A program made the position numbers and the translations under genes. The notes below the pieces were generated by a model that searched no databases, was not told where the DNA came from, and saw only the letters and a program-made list of their open reading frames with translations. Shown here one piece after another: positions 27,065 to 37,103 of a stretch of DNA of 64,000 nucleotides; position 1 is the stretch's first letter, and every line of letters begins with the position of its first letter. This DNA comes from Vibrio sp. HB236076 (GTDB taxonomy: Bacteria > Pseudomonadota > Gammaproteobacteria > Enterobacterales > Vibrionaceae). The stretch is from positions 62,001 to 126,000 of the forward strand of contig NZ_CP162602.1 in NCBI RefSeq assembly GCF_040957575.1, given 5' to 3'.

Positions 27065-29467
27065 ATGTCTATTTCACACACATTGACACGGCCTTTCTAT
27101 GTCTTACTGACGACGCTTATATTGCCCGCGTCGATTTTTGCAGCCGAAATGGAATTTCCTTTGGATTTATTACTATTTGAAAAGAAACATGAAGTCACGG
27201 CTTATCTAGACGATGAAGATGAAAACTATTGGGCTTTGAGTGGTAACGAGCTCTTGAGTTTATTAGAGGGGCAATTAGACAGTGAACGCCTCGATACTTT
27301 GCGTCAACAAATCCAAGGCCAGAAAGTCTCTCAAACCCATTTTGAACAATTTGGCTGGACCAGTCATTACTCCCTTGATGAGTTGCTGATCACGCTGTCG
27401 CTTCCTGTGACCGAACGAAAGGTGATCGATTTAGCCATGACGCGTAGCCTGTCGAGAACGCCCTCCAATGACTATCAGCATATTCAACCGGACTTTGTTA
27501 GCGGCATCATCAACACCAGTTGGTATCATAACCAAAATTTAAAGAACACCGAGTACAGCTCAAGCAGTGCCACGATTGAAGCCGCCATCGCCATCGGTGA
27601 TGTCACCTTTGAAGATCGCCATACCTACAGCTATGCGCATCATGCAGGCGAAGGACAGTGGCAGCGCAATATCATGCGTATGATGTACGACCTACCCAAT
27701 GACTGGGGTTACCTACAACTTGGTGATTACTATACCGAAACCGACATCAATACCCTGTCCGGTGGTGATTTGTTTGGCTTGTCTTACTCTTTTCAACCCG
27801 ACTATTTGAGCTGGGGTGTTCGCCCAAACAGCGTTCCTTTGCGATTAGAAAATGCCGCCTTAGTGACCATCAATATCAATGGTGAGCAATATCGCGTGTT
27901 ACGCCTTGCTGCTGGGCAATACAATTTGCGTGATTTACCCCTTGAGCAAGGAATTAATGAAGTCGAAGTGGTGTATCGCGACCGCAGCGGCAATGAGCAA
28001 CGCCGCTTTTTCAACCTGATTGACAGCCCACAGTTATTACTCAATGGCGACATCGAAACTCAGTGGGTGGTGGGCGTCGAGCAAGATTATGACGAAGATG
28101 GCATCAAAACCCTAGAAGAAGATAAAGTGGGCGCCCACGCGGTCATCTCTTATGGTTTAACCGACTGGTGGACCCTATCCCCTCTAGTAGAGTGGCAAGA
28201 AGAAGAGCAAAAATACCAATTGCGCAATAACTTTGCGATTGGCGATAACTTTTTGTCCCTGAGTGGCTATCACCAAACCAGCGACAGCAGCAAGGTAAAC
28301 CAAGGTACATTGCAATTTTATGCCCCCACGTTTTTTTACGACCGATTTAACAACTTCAGTTTGTTTTATACACTCACCGACAGTACCAGTTACCAAGGGC
28401 TCAATCACACCGTCAGCTTAAGCTCGGGGATCAATACCCCGCTTGATAACGGCTACTTTTCTTACACCTTGAGTAATACCTTTAACGCTGGCGAACGCGT
28501 ATCGCAATCGGCGTCGATCAACAGCAGTTATCGTTGGTTTAATCGTTATACCACCAGTTTGAATTTGCGCTGGCAAGAGTATTACAACCAATCGGAGACC
28601 AGCGTCTACTTTTCGTTTTCCCTTCCGCTCAACTGGAATAACATCAGTATTTATGCGCGTTCTTCTTACAACAGCCAAGATGAAGAATACAACAATGAAA
28701 TCAGTGCCTCACAATACAAAACCGATTATTACTGGCGCACCAGTGCCGCCTTTGTCGACTCTGATTACGAAGGCTTTGATGGCTATGCCAAACTCTACGG
28801 CGATCGCGTTGATTGGTCTGCCAGCCTTTATTCCAGTAATGAGCACACCGACTACTCTAGCCGCTCGATGACGCTTGGCGCGCAAACGGGCCTTGTCTGG
28901 GCCGGCAGTGATTTTCAATGGACCTCACCTGTGAATAACAGCTTTACCATTGTGAGTTTGCCAGAAAAACTGGAAGACAAATACGCGTTAGAAAAAGACG
29001 TCTATGGCCGAATGAAAATTATCCCTAAAGAACAAGGGGGTCAAAGCAGCCAAATTTTGGATATCGCCGATCGCAGTTATCGAAATATTCGCGTTGACGG
29101 CAGTGAGCTCGACTTTAATGAAGAATTAGTATCAGGTCAATTGGCGGCGCTAAGCAAACGCCGTACTGGCAGCAGTTATGAAATCGACATCACCAAAGGC
29201 TACTTTGTTACCGGTAACTTTCACAATCAAAACAATCAACCGGTTGAAGATTTAGTCGGTGAATTTCAGCGCGCCAATTCATCGCAAACTTACCCCTTCT
29301 TCACCGGTGCAGATGGTGGCTTTGAGCTTGACGTGTTGCCACCGGGTGACTATCGCATCTACTTTTACGATGGCAAAGCCGAAGAAATGTACGTCTCCAT
29401 CAAAGAAGCCCATGTGATTGAAGACACCTTTATCGAACTTGGGCAACTCAATATCCGTACATATTAA
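27065..29467 (+). CDS. Outer-membrane fimbrial usher
   Basis: An 800-residue usher. A signal peptide (about 1-26) precedes an N-terminal periplasmic domain and a long beta-barrel region rich in alternating aromatic residues (WYHNQNLKNTEYSSSSATIE, later YGLTDWWTLSPLVEWQ). A plug-like segment around residues 255-320 contains NINGEQYRVLRLAAGQYNLR and EVEVVYRDRSGNEQRRFF. The C-terminus has a carboxypeptidase-regulatory or E-set-like domain with ADGGFELDVLPPGDYRIYF. It secretes and assembles the subunit. It is the last gene of the unit: no tip adhesin follows, and rbsR converges 20 bases downstream. The C-terminal domain recalls alternate (CS1/TcfC-type) ushers. Confidence 0.82.
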   Translation: MSISHTLTRPFYVLLTTLILPASIFAAEMEFPLDLLLFEKKHEVTAYLDDEDENYWALSGNELLSLLEGQLDSERLDTLRQQIQGQKVSQTHFEQFGWTSHYSLDELLITLSLPVTERKVIDLAMTRSLSRTPSNDYQHIQPDFVSGIINTSWYHNQNLKNTEYSSSSATIEAAIAIGDVTFEDRHTYSYAHHAGEGQWQRNIMRMMYDLPNDWGYLQLGDYYTETDINTLSGGDLFGLSYSFQPDYLSWGVRPNSVPLRLENAALVTININGEQYRVLRLAAGQYNLRDLPLEQGINEVEVVYRDRSGNEQRRFFNLIDSPQLLLNGDIETQWVVGVEQDYDEDGIKTLEEDKVGAHAVISYGLTDWWTLSPLVEWQEEEQKYQLRNNFAIGDNFLSLSGYHQTSDSSKVNQGTLQFYAPTFFYDRFNNFSLFYTLTDSTSYQGLNHTVSLSSGINTPLDNGYFSYTLSNTFNAGERVSQSASINSSYRWFNRYTTSLNLRWQEYYNQSETSVYFSFSLPLNWNNISIYARSSYNSQDEEYNNEISASQYKTDYYWRTSAAFVDSDYEGFDGYAKLYGDRVDWSASLYSSNEHTDYSSRSMTLGAQTGLVWAGSDFQWTSPVNNSFTIVSLPEKLEDKYALEKDVYGRMKIIPKEQGGQSSQILDIADRSYRNIRVDGSELDFNEELVSGQLAALSKRRTGSSYEIDITKGYFVTGNFHNQNNQPVEDLVGEFQRANSSQTYPFFTGADGGFELDVLPPGDYRIYFYDGKAEEMYVSIKEAHVIEDTFIELGQLNIRTY

Positions 29468-29487
29468 AACGCTGTTGCCTGAGAGAG

Positions 29488-30495
29488 TTACTGTTTTTTA
29501 GTGACACTGTCACGAACAACCAATTCAGGCAATAACTCAACGAGTTGCTCTTCTAAGTCCGGCACTCTTAAACGTTCAATCAACGCCTCGACTGCCGCCT
29601 TGCCCATCCGGTATTTCGGTTGGTGAATGGTGGTTAACGCTGGGGTAAAAAACTGCGCCATGTGAATATTATCGTAACCGATGATCGACAGATCGGCAGG
29701 TAAAGACAATCCGTGCTTCTGCGCGGCTTGAATCACCCCCAAGGCCATCATATCGTTACTGACAAACAAGGCTGTCGGTTTGTTCGATTGTGCCCATAAT
29801 CGCTCAAACGCATCGATGCCACCTTGGCAATCAAAGTCCGACTCCACCACCCAATCACGGTTAATCTCTTGTCCTGCTTGTTGCATCGCCTGCTCGAAAC
29901 CCGCGTAACGCAACGACGCTTGGCGCAAATGCATCGGGCCGGTAATACAGCCGATGTGCTGATGACCTTGCGAGAGCAAATATTCGGTTGCCATCATCCC
30001 GCCGCGGTGTGAGTTATCTTGAATTTTATCGCAGCGAAAACGCATCGGACCGCGATCCATTAACACCACTGGGATATCAGGGTATTGCTGTAAAATATCG
30101 AGCTGCTGCGCTTCGATAATCGAGCACATGATGATCAAACCATCAACGCGGCGTTGCAACAAGGTTTCAATGCTGGCTTGCATCCGCTCACTGTCCCCTT
30201 CGGTATTGCACAAAACCAAGTGATAGCCTTGCTGGTAACAATGGCGCTCTACCCCTTTAACCACTTCACCAAAAAAGGGGTTCACCGACGTGGTTAATAA
30301 CATGCCAAACGTCTGGGTGCGATTTTTTTTCAAACTGCGCCCTAAAATGGAAGGCGCATGATAATTCAGTGTTTTTGCGGCGTGTTGTACTTTGGCGGTA
30401 ATATCTTCACTGACATAGCGAGATTGGTTAATCACATGACTCACGGTCGAGGTCGACACACCAGCAAGCTTCGCAATATCTTTCATTGTCGCCAT
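29488..30495 (-). CDS. rbsR: Ribose operon repressor (LacI family)
   Basis: A 335-residue LacI-family repressor. The helix-turn-helix is MKDIAKLAGVSTSTVSHVIN with the hinge-helix region APSILGRSLKKN. The sugar-binding domain resembles ribose-binding protein: VNPFFGEVVKGVERHC, LFVSNDMMALGVIQAA and LSIIGYDNIHMAQFFTPAL. RbsR represses the rbs operon and is released by ribose. It is the last gene of rbsDACBKR, 78 bases after rbsK. Its likely operators are the two palindromes at 35645-35688. Confidence 0.92.
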   Translation of the reverse strand: MATMKDIAKLAGVSTSTVSHVINQSRYVSEDITAKVQHAAKTLNYHAPSILGRSLKKNRTQTFGMLLTTSVNPFFGEVVKGVERHCYQQGYHLVLCNTEGDSERMQASIETLLQRRVDGLIIMCSIIEAQQLDILQQYPDIPVVLMDRGPMRFRCDKIQDNSHRGGMMATEYLLSQGHQHIGCITGPMHLRQASLRYAGFEQAMQQAGQEINRDWVVESDFDCQGGIDAFERLWAQSNKPTALFVSNDMMALGVIQAAQKHGLSLPADLSIIGYDNIHMAQFFTPALTTIHQPKYRMGKAAVEALIERLRVPDLEEQLVELLPELVVRDSVTKKQ

Positions 30496-30573
30496 TTAAT
30501 ACCTCTCATACAGTGAAATAACGGAGACAAAGCCGTCATGTATAACATGGTTGACAGTTAAAATACGAGCGTT

Positions 30574-31497
30574 TTAATCAACAAAATCGTCAACAGCGGC
30601 TCTGGTCGGGATCGAGGTTTGCGCCCCAAACGCAGTCACAGACAAGGCCGCTGCCGCTTGGGCAAAACGCACTGCTTGAACCAAGCTTTTCCCTTCCGAT
30701 AACGCGCACACTAAAGCACCGTTAAAGGTATCGCCTGCCGCCGTGGTATCGACCGCCTTGACTCGAAAGCCTGGAATAAGTTGACGTTCGCCGGTCGAGG
30801 CCTGACTTAACCAAACGCCTTTTGCGCCTAAGGTGATCAAAACGATATCGATGCCTTTGTCGTGAAGTTTGTCACTGGCGAGTGCGGCGCTTTGTTCATC
30901 CTCAACCGCCACGCCGGTCAGGATCTGCGCTTCGGTTTCGTTTGGGGTAATGATATCGATAGCACGCAAAATCGAATCGGGCAACGCAACCGCTGGAGCA
31001 GGATTGAGCACGGTCAGTGGCGGTGTCGTCATTTGCGATGTCAGCGTCAGTGCTTGTTCAACGCCAGATAATGGCGTTTCTAGTTGCATCAGCAAATAAT
31101 CCGCTTGTTGTAAACTTGCTTTAGCTTGCAACACTTGTTGGTCATCTAGGGCTTGGTTGGCGCCGGCAAACACACAAATGCTGTTTTCGCCCTGCTCTGT
31201 CACCTGGATCATCGCCAAGCCAGTCGATTGGTTTGCTTGTTCAAAAATCATTGTTGTATCAATGCCTTGGTCAGCGAAGCCTTGCTTCATTGAACGACCA
31301 ACGTCATCGTTACCTATCGCTGAGATAAAGTGGGTCTTGGCATTTAAGCGCGCACACGCCACCGCTTGATTTGCCCCTTTACCGCCGGGGATCAGTTGAT
31401 AATCGTGGGCATGGCAGGTTTCACCCGGCGCCGGAAACTGCGCCACCTTGACCACGTGATCGGCGTTGATACTACCAAGGACAACTATCTGCTTCAT
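30574..31497 (-). CDS. rbsK: Ribokinase
   Basis: A PfkB-family kinase of 307 residues that makes ribose-5-phosphate from ribose and ATP for the pentose phosphate pathway. The substrate motif GSINADHVVKV is at the start, LIPGGKGANQAVACARLNAK (PfkB signature 1) is near residue 38, and VDTTAAGDTFNGALVCAL, with the catalytic aspartate and anion hole, is near residue 250. It lies 82 bases after rbsB, past a hairpin. Confidence 0.96.
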   Translation of the reverse strand: MKQIVVLGSINADHVVKVAQFPAPGETCHAHDYQLIPGGKGANQAVACARLNAKTHFISAIGNDDVGRSMKQGFADQGIDTTMIFEQANQSTGLAMIQVTEQGENSICVFAGANQALDDQQVLQAKASLQQADYLLMQLETPLSGVEQALTLTSQMTTPPLTVLNPAPAVALPDSILRAIDIITPNETEAQILTGVAVEDEQSAALASDKLHDKGIDIVLITLGAKGVWLSQASTGERQLIPGFRVKAVDTTAAGDTFNGALVCALSEGKSLVQAVRFAQAAAALSVTAFGAQTSIPTRAAVDDFVD

Positions 31498-31542
31498 GAA
31501 AATACCTTATTGGGTCAAACGAATCGGGAAAGGAGAAGATTG

Positions 31543-31570
31543 GCGCGAGCCAGTGGAACCTAGCCCGCGC
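31543..31570 (-). other. Hairpin 3' of rbsB
   Basis: An eight-base GC-rich stem (GCGCGGGC/GCTCGCGC with one G-U pair on the minus strand) starts 10 bases past the rbsB stop. No T-tract follows. Such hairpins after binding-protein genes commonly protect the upstream mRNA, giving more binding protein than its partners. Confidence 0.5.
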
Positions 31571-31579
31571 AACAGATGA

Positions 31580-32461
31580 TTATTGACTAATCACTTTAAG
31601 TGGAACCGGTACGTTGTTGGCCACTTGCTCGCCTTTTAGTACTTTGTCGGCGATCTCAACACCTAACGCACCAATCATATCCGGTTGCTGGGCAATGGTG
31701 GCGCCAAGTTGACCGCGCTCGACTGCGGCAATACCATCTTTTGTGCCATCAAAGCCAACGATCATCACGTCTTTTCCGGCCGCTTTCACCGCACGCAAGG
31801 CGCCAAGGGCCATTTCGTCATTTTGCGCAAATACCGCTTGCACATCCGGGTTACCGGCCAGTAGGTTTTCCATTACGTTGAGGCCTTTGGTGCGATCAAA
31901 GTCCGCCGGCTGGCTGGCAACTAAGTCAAGTTCACTGCCTTTGACCGCTTTCATAAAGCCTTCGCCGCGTTCACGAGCCGCTGACGTTCCCGCAATCCCT
32001 TCAAGTTGGATCACTTTGGCTTTTTGACCTACTTTTTCAATGATGAATTTACCGGCCATTTCACCGCCAGAGACATTATCTGATGCAATGTGGCTGACTA
32101 CATCTCCACGAGAAGCACCGCGGTCTAGCGTCAATACCGGGATATTCGAGCGGTTAGCCAAACGGATCGCATTCGACACCGCATCTGAATCGGTTGGGTT
32201 GATCAAAATGGCTTTGACCCCGCGAATGGTTAAGTCTTCCACATTAGAAAGCTCTTTACTCGGGTCGTTTTGTGAATCGAGTACAATCAAGTTATAACCC
32301 AGTTGCTCGGCTTTTTTCTCCGCCCCTTCTTTCATGGTGACAAAGAACGGGTTGTTAAGGGTTGAGAGGACAATGGCCATGGTATCTTGCGCTTGAGCAG
32401 CAAAACTGACGGTGGAAGATAACAAAGCAGTCGAAATTAAAGTGGCTAATGTTTTTTTCAT
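31580..32461 (-). CDS. rbsB: D-ribose periplasmic binding protein
   Basis: A 293-residue periplasmic protein from the ATG at 32461, with AAGGA eight bases upstream; an earlier start would add 13 polar residues. Signal peptide about 1-24 (FAAQAQ). The mature start [20 protein letters not shown] matches E. coli RbsB, as do [32 protein letters not shown] and [16 protein letters not shown]. It captures ribose for the RbsAC transporter and, in enteric bacteria, also for the chemoreceptor Trg. Confidence 0.97.
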   Translation of the reverse strand: MKKTLATLISTALLSSTVSFAAQAQDTMAIVLSTLNNPFFVTMKEGAEKKAEQLGYNLIVLDSQNDPSKELSNVEDLTIRGVKAILINPTDSDAVSNAIRLANRSNIPVLTLDRGASRGDVVSHIASDNVSGGEMAGKFIIEKVGQKAKVIQLEGIAGTSAARERGEGFMKAVKGSELDLVASQPADFDRTKGLNVMENLLAGNPDVQAVFAQNDEMALGALRAVKAAGKDVMIVGFDGTKDGIAAVERGQLGATIAQQPDMIGALGVEIADKVLKGEQVANNVPVPLKVISQ

Positions 32462-32485
32462 CACAGTGGTCCTTTTGTCTGTAGT

Positions 32486-32505
32486 GGGCAGCGTTACCAC
32501 TGCCC
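32486..32505. other. Small hairpin between rbsC and rbsB
   Basis: A six-base stem GGGCAG/CTGCCC with an eight-base loop sits in the 79-base gap between rbsC and rbsB. No T-tract on the transcribed strand. It could affect processing of the operon mRNA. Confidence 0.35.
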
Positions 32506-32540
32506 TTTTATTTGTTATGGATAAAGTAGGATTAAGGGTA

Positions 32541-33521
32541 TTACTTATTTTTATTGTCGATCAGTACTGCAAGTAAGATAACCACCGCTTTGGCAATCAT
32601 CTGGAAATAGGACGAAACATCGAGCAAGTTTAGGGCGTTATTCAAAAAGCCGATGATTAAGGCGCCAATCAAGGTGCCCATAATACGGCCTTTACCACCC
32701 ATTAAGCTGGTGCCGCCGAGAACAACCGCCGCAATGGCATCAAGCTCATAACCCATTCCCGCCGTCGGTTGAGCAGAAGACAGTCTCGAGGTCACGATGA
32801 TACCGGCTAAGGCGGATAGGAGACCACAGATAGCATAAGCGCCAATCTTAACACGGTCGACATTGATGCCCGAAAGTCGCGTCGCTGATTCGTTGCCACC
32901 TAAGGCGTAAATATAGCGCCCAAAGCGGGTATGATTGAGTAAGTACCAAGCGCCGGCAAATACGATCACCATAATCCACACGGGGACGGGAATACCAAAG
33001 CCATAGCCAGTACCAAACCAAGCGAACTGATCTGCGGTGTCGGTAAAGCCCGCCGAAATTGGACGCCCTTCGGTGTATACCATAGTGACGCCGCGCAACA
33101 AGGTCATGGTCACCAGTGTGGCAATAAAGGCCTGCACTTTTCCTTTGGCAATGATCACACCGCTAATGGCGCCAAGCAAAGCCCCCGCAACCAAAGCGGT
33201 CGGCACCGCAATCAATACCGGCACTTCCATGGCAATCAAACTGGCGGCAAACGCCCCACACAGCGCGAGTACCGAGCCGACACTCAAGTCAATGCCGGCA
33301 GTTAATATCACTAAGGTCATCCCCACGGCAATAATGGCGTTGACTGAGGTTTGGCGCAAAATATTAAGCAAGTTGTCGACGGTAAAAAAGTTAGGGTTTA
33401 AAAAAGACACCACCACAATCAAAAACACCAGCGCAATCAGTGATTTTTGTTCGATTAACGTCTCTTTACTCAGCCAAGATTTTTTCGCTTTCTCTTGTGA
33501 TTGAATGGCCGTTGTTTTCAT
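32541..33521 (-). CDS. rbsC: Ribose ABC transporter permease
   Basis: A 326-residue inner-membrane permease with eight to ten helices. Family landmarks are [21 protein letters not shown], then [18 protein letters not shown] with the EAA-like coupling region, and the C-terminal [20 protein letters not shown] loop. Its ATG overlaps the rbsA stop by four bases. It forms the membrane channel of the ribose importer with RbsA. Confidence 0.97.
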   Translation of the reverse strand: MKTTAIQSQEKAKKSWLSKETLIEQKSLIALVFLIVVVSFLNPNFFTVDNLLNILRQTSVNAIIAVGMTLVILTAGIDLSVGSVLALCGAFAASLIAMEVPVLIAVPTALVAGALLGAISGVIIAKGKVQAFIATLVTMTLLRGVTMVYTEGRPISAGFTDTADQFAWFGTGYGFGIPVPVWIMVIVFAGAWYLLNHTRFGRYIYALGGNESATRLSGINVDRVKIGAYAICGLLSALAGIIVTSRLSSAQPTAGMGYELDAIAAVVLGGTSLMGGKGRIMGTLIGALIIGFLNNALNLLDVSSYFQMIAKAVVILLAVLIDNKNK

Positions 33522-35023
33522 GCTGCTACCTCATTGTGTTTGCCTACTGCACAGGCCAACAGTTTTTCTTGATCGGCGTGCTCTTGAGTGAACTCGCCAC
33601 TGATACGTCCTTCGTGCATCACCACGATTCTGTCGCTCATGCCCAGTACTTCAGGCATTTCTGAGGACACGAGAATAATGGCCATTCCCTCGGCCTTAAA
33701 TTGGTTGATAAGCTGGTAGATTTCCTTTTTCGCCCCGACATCCACCCCGCGGGTTGGCTCGTCTAAAATCAACAGTTTAGGGCGAGTAATCAACCCTTTG
33801 GCAATCGCCACTTTTTGCTGATTACCACCGGATAAATTACCGATGATTTGTTGTTGGCTCGGGGTTTTAATATTGAATAAACGAATGAAATCCTCGACGA
33901 TAAACGACTCTTGCTCATGGTTGATCTTGCCCCACTGAGTTAAATCCTTCATCGCACACAAGGTCATGTTTTCTTTGACCGATAACCCCAGCACCAAGCC
34001 ATCGCCTTTGCGATCTTCCGAGATGTAAGCAATCCCAGACTCAAGGCCTTGTTGCGGTGTGGTCGGGTTCACCGCCTCGCCATCGAGTTCCATGGTGCCC
34101 GATTGCGCAGGTAGAGCCCCGTAGATCATTTTCATCAATTCGGTGCGCCCCGCGCCCATCAAGCCAGAGACACCGAGAATTTCACCTTGGTAAACGTGAA
34201 AACTGACATCACTGACGCCATGGCCAGAAAGGTTATTCACCTTTAAGCCTAATTTCTTTTCTGCCAGTGGCGCGATACGCGGGTATTGATCTTCGAGCTT
34301 ACGTCCGACCATTTTTTCGATCAGGTAGTCCTCATCAATTTTGGCCACTTCACATTGCTCGATGAACTGACCGTCGCGCAGCACGGTAATGTCGTCGCAG
34401 ATCTCAAAAATTTCTTTCAAGCGATGAGAGATATAAACAATTCCACACCCTTGTTGGCGCAGTTCGTTGATCACCTTAAACAGCGACTGCGTTTCGGTAT
34501 CCGTCAGGGCGTCGGTCGGTTCGTCCATGATGATCACTTTCGATTCAAACGACAGCGCTTTGGCGATTTCCACCATTTGTTGCTCGCCTAAACTCAGTTC
34601 GCCAAGCAAGGTAGTGGGTTTATGTTTGATGTTTAATCGGTCGAGCAACTGCTGCGCTTGCTGATGCATTTGCGGCCACTGAATTTTGCCCAAGCGATTG
34701 GTGATCTCACGGCCCAAAAAGATATTCTCAGCAATACTGAGCTCTGGGATCAAATTCAGCTCTTGGTGAATAATACTGATCCCGGCTTGTTGTGAGTCTC
34801 GAGGGCCGGAAAAATTCACACTTTGCCCTTGATAGCGCACTTGACCAGCGTCTTTTTGATAAATACCGGTTAACACTTTCATCAAGGTCGATTTGCCAGC
34901 GCCGTTTTCGCCCATGAGCGCCATCACGCGTCCGGGGTAAACCGACAAACTGGCTTTATCGAGGGCTTTTACGCCGGGAAACGCTTTTTCGATATCCAGC
35001 AGTTGTAAAATTGCCTCTTTCAT
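33518..35023 (-). CDS. rbsA: Ribose ABC transporter ATP-binding protein (double domain)
   Basis: A 501-residue ATPase with two fused ABC domains. The first has Walker [13 protein letters not shown] near residue 37, signature [15 protein letters not shown] near 143 and Walker [11 protein letters not shown]. The second has a degenerate Walker [13 protein letters not shown] near residue 290, and signature [15 protein letters not shown] near 400, a pattern normal for RbsA/XylG/MglA. It powers ribose uptake. It starts nine bases after rbsD. Confidence 0.97.
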   Translation of the reverse strand: MKEAILQLLDIEKAFPGVKALDKASLSVYPGRVMALMGENGAGKSTLMKVLTGIYQKDAGQVRYQGQSVNFSGPRDSQQAGISIIHQELNLIPELSIAENIFLGREITNRLGKIQWPQMHQQAQQLLDRLNIKHKPTTLLGELSLGEQQMVEIAKALSFESKVIIMDEPTDALTDTETQSLFKVINELRQQGCGIVYISHRLKEIFEICDDITVLRDGQFIEQCEVAKIDEDYLIEKMVGRKLEDQYPRIAPLAEKKLGLKVNNLSGHGVSDVSFHVYQGEILGVSGLMGAGRTELMKMIYGALPAQSGTMELDGEAVNPTTPQQGLESGIAYISEDRKGDGLVLGLSVKENMTLCAMKDLTQWGKINHEQESFIVEDFIRLFNIKTPSQQQIIGNLSGGNQQKVAIAKGLITRPKLLILDEPTRGVDVGAKKEIYQLINQFKAEGMAIILVSSEMPEVLGMSDRIVVMHEGRISGEFTQEHADQEKLLACAVGKHNEVAA

Positions 35024-35032
35024 AAACGCTCC

Positions 35033-35452
35033 TTAAAACACCACGCCAGAATGAAAAATAACATTGGCATAAGGGGTGCACTCACCAGTGCGAATCACCG
35101 CCTTACTGCGCTGAGTTTGGGTTTTAAACTGCTCGTGGCTGAGGTAATGAACCACTATCTCACGGCCGCTTTGTTGGCGAGCCTGCTCAATCAGCGCCAT
35201 TAACTGTTGATGGCATTCGGGGTTGTGTTCGCGCATTTCACTGGCTAACGTCAGGGCTTCAATCTGGCATTCACTCAATACGGTTGTCACGGTATCAATA
35301 AAGCTGGGTATCGAATCTTTTAACGCTAAATCAATACGTTGAACTGGTGCCGGAATCGGTAAACCCGCATCGGCAATGGTGATTTCATCCGTGTGGCCCA
35401 AACGGGCAATCAGATGGCTGACTTCAGCATTGAGTAGTGTCGCTTTTTTCAT
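35033..35452 (-). CDS. rbsD: D-ribose pyranase
   Basis: A 139-residue cytoplasmic enzyme that converts the pyranose form of ribose to the furanose form used by ribokinase. The active-site histidine is in LIARLGHTDEITIADAGLPIP near residue 20, and the C-terminus has RTGECTPYANVIFHSGVVF. It is the first gene of the operon, about 195 bases from twin LacI-type operators. Confidence 0.96.
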   Translation of the reverse strand: MKKATLLNAEVSHLIARLGHTDEITIADAGLPIPAPVQRIDLALKDSIPSFIDTVTTVLSECQIEALTLASEMREHNPECHQQLMALIEQARQQSGREIVVHYLSHEQFKTQTQRSKAVIRTGECTPYANVIFHSGVVF

Positions 35453-35997
35453 TGTTCGACCTTTGTGTAGGGTGTCACGTTATTGACAGTCTGTATTGTC
35501 GTTTATCGTCATTATTGACTGCTGATTGTCGACTTATTCTGTGCAGCAGTTGATCGATGGTGCGGGTTATTCACGTGCGGCGCTTAAGTGTTGGCAAGTG
35601 AGTTTACCCTGCCCTTTTCATCGCCGTTTCTGTGTAACAAAAACATCATCGAAACGTTTCGATGATATAATATCGAAACGTTTCGATAGCACCAGTGATC
35701 AGAAATTGAAATGTGATTGCGATCGAATAGATTGATAAGATCAATAATTAAACAATGAGCCAGATCACACTTATTTGCCCATATTTCACGACGATAGTCA
35801 CCCACTTACCGACCACTTTGCTATGAGTTTGGTTGTCATGACTAGGCAGGCATAGCATCTGTCGGTATAGTGGCGCAAGTAGACGACGCTCTACCCGACG
35901 CAATTTGATCTTCAAGGAAGAAGCTCACAGCACTGCCCGTGGTGTTTCTCTTGCGCATCATCAAATTCGATCGCTTTAACCTAACTCACGGTGTGCT
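35453..35997. promoter_or_regulatory. rbs operon control region and spacer to the AEC permease
   Basis: This 545-base stretch has no gene. It contains the two RbsR-type palindromes (35645-35688) and two CRP-like sites on the side away from rbsD: TGTGA-N6-TCGAA at 35712-35727 and, read on the minus strand, TGTGA-N6-TCATT at 35754-35769. Nothing further is recognised near the AEC gene. Confidence 0.6.
35645..35688. promoter_or_regulatory. Twin RbsR-type operators
   Basis: Two palindromes share the core TCGAAACGTTTCGA. The first (35645-35666) is a perfect 22-base palindrome; the second (35671-35688) is perfect over 18 bases. Their centres are 24 bases apart, and a TATTAT-like -10 box lies between them on the minus strand. 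The CG-centred AAACGTTT core is typical of LacI-family repressors. Confidence 0.8.
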
Positions 35998-36876
35998 ATG
36001 TTCGAACTTGTTATTGGTATTTTGTTTCCAGTGTTTTTCTTAGTCATGATTGGTTACGTGATAGGACGTGCGATCAACCCCGACTTTGCCCCCATCAATC
36101 GCCTCAATATCGACTTCTTCTTACCCGCTTTGGTCTTTTCTTCATTAGGGACCATGCCGCTGGATTTACAGCAAGTGCCGTTGTTAATGGCCGCCTTAGT
36201 GTCGATTTTTGTCCCGCTCGTTGTGATGTGGCCTTTGTGTCGCTATTTTGGCCTCAGATTTAAAACCTGGACGCCGCCGCATATGTTTCGCAATAGTGGC
36301 AACCTGGCTATCCCGCTGTTTACCTATACGTTTGGCAGCCAAGCCGTTTCTTCCGCGGTGTTGTTATTCGTGATTTCATCGTGCTTGCACGTCAGTTTTG
36401 GTCTGATGATCATGAGCCAAGGCAACCCGATAAAACACATTTTAAAGACGCCGACTTTTTTGGCGACCTTACTGGCATTGGCGCTAAACCTCAGTGGTAT
36501 TGGCTTGTGGGCCCCGCTGTACGAAGGAACGCATTTACTCGGTCAAGCGGCGGTGCCAATTATGCTGCTCTCGCTTGGTTCACAAATGAAAAACATGCGT
36601 TGGACGGGGCTAAGAATTGGTTTGCTTTGTACGGCACAATCACTATTGACTGGCGCGATTGCCTTTTTATTGATTGATACCTTTATTGAGTTGCCCACTT
36701 TGCAGCGGCAGATGATGGTGTTGTTTACCATGTTGCCCCCCGCGGTGATGAATTACTTGTTTGCTGAGCGGATGGATAATGAACCCGATAAGGTCGCGGC
36801 CATGGTGTTGTTCGGCAACTTTTTTGGCTTGTTAACCCTGCCGTTGTTACTGACATTAGCGCTGTCTTTGGGGTAG
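35998..36876 (+). CDS. AEC-family permease
   Basis: A 292-residue membrane protein with about ten hydrophobic segments, matching the auxin efflux carrier (AEC) family: LFPVFFLVMIGYVIGRAINP and LNIDFFLPALVFSSL at the N-terminus, the conserved MFRNSGNLAIPLFTYTFG near residue 95, and PIMLLSLGSQMKNM near 190. Bacterial members move small carboxylates such as malate or malonate; the substrate here is unknown. It is transcribed alone, away from rbs, and is the last ordinary gene before the defence island. Confidence 0.88.
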   Translation: MFELVIGILFPVFFLVMIGYVIGRAINPDFAPINRLNIDFFLPALVFSSLGTMPLDLQQVPLLMAALVSIFVPLVVMWPLCRYFGLRFKTWTPPHMFRNSGNLAIPLFTYTFGSQAVSSAVLLFVISSCLHVSFGLMIMSQGNPIKHILKTPTFLATLLALALNLSGIGLWAPLYEGTHLLGQAAVPIMLLSLGSQMKNMRWTGLRIGLLCTAQSLLTGAIAFLLIDTFIELPTLQRQMMVLFTMLPPAVMNYLFAERMDNEPDKVAAMVLFGNFFGLLTLPLLLTLALSLG

Positions 36877-37103
36877 CGGAATAACGGAAAATTTTGAGGT
36901 CACGGTGAGGGGCAGTGACTTTTATCTGAACTCATCCAGTGACCTTGGGAAGTAACTTGTTTCTGGACAAAAGCGTGTTGAATTCCAAGCTCTAATTTTT
37001 GAGTTTCGGATTAAAACTTCTATGCAGATGACGCTTTACATTAGCGGCAGCAAAACGCAGAGCAAGGAACTAACGGCGCTGGTTGCTTTCGGAATGAATG
37101 TGA

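Noticed and set aside
36877..37103. Strong terminator after the AEC permease
   Set aside because: Only a short GTCAC/GTGAC pairing without a proper T-tract is visible, too weak to list.
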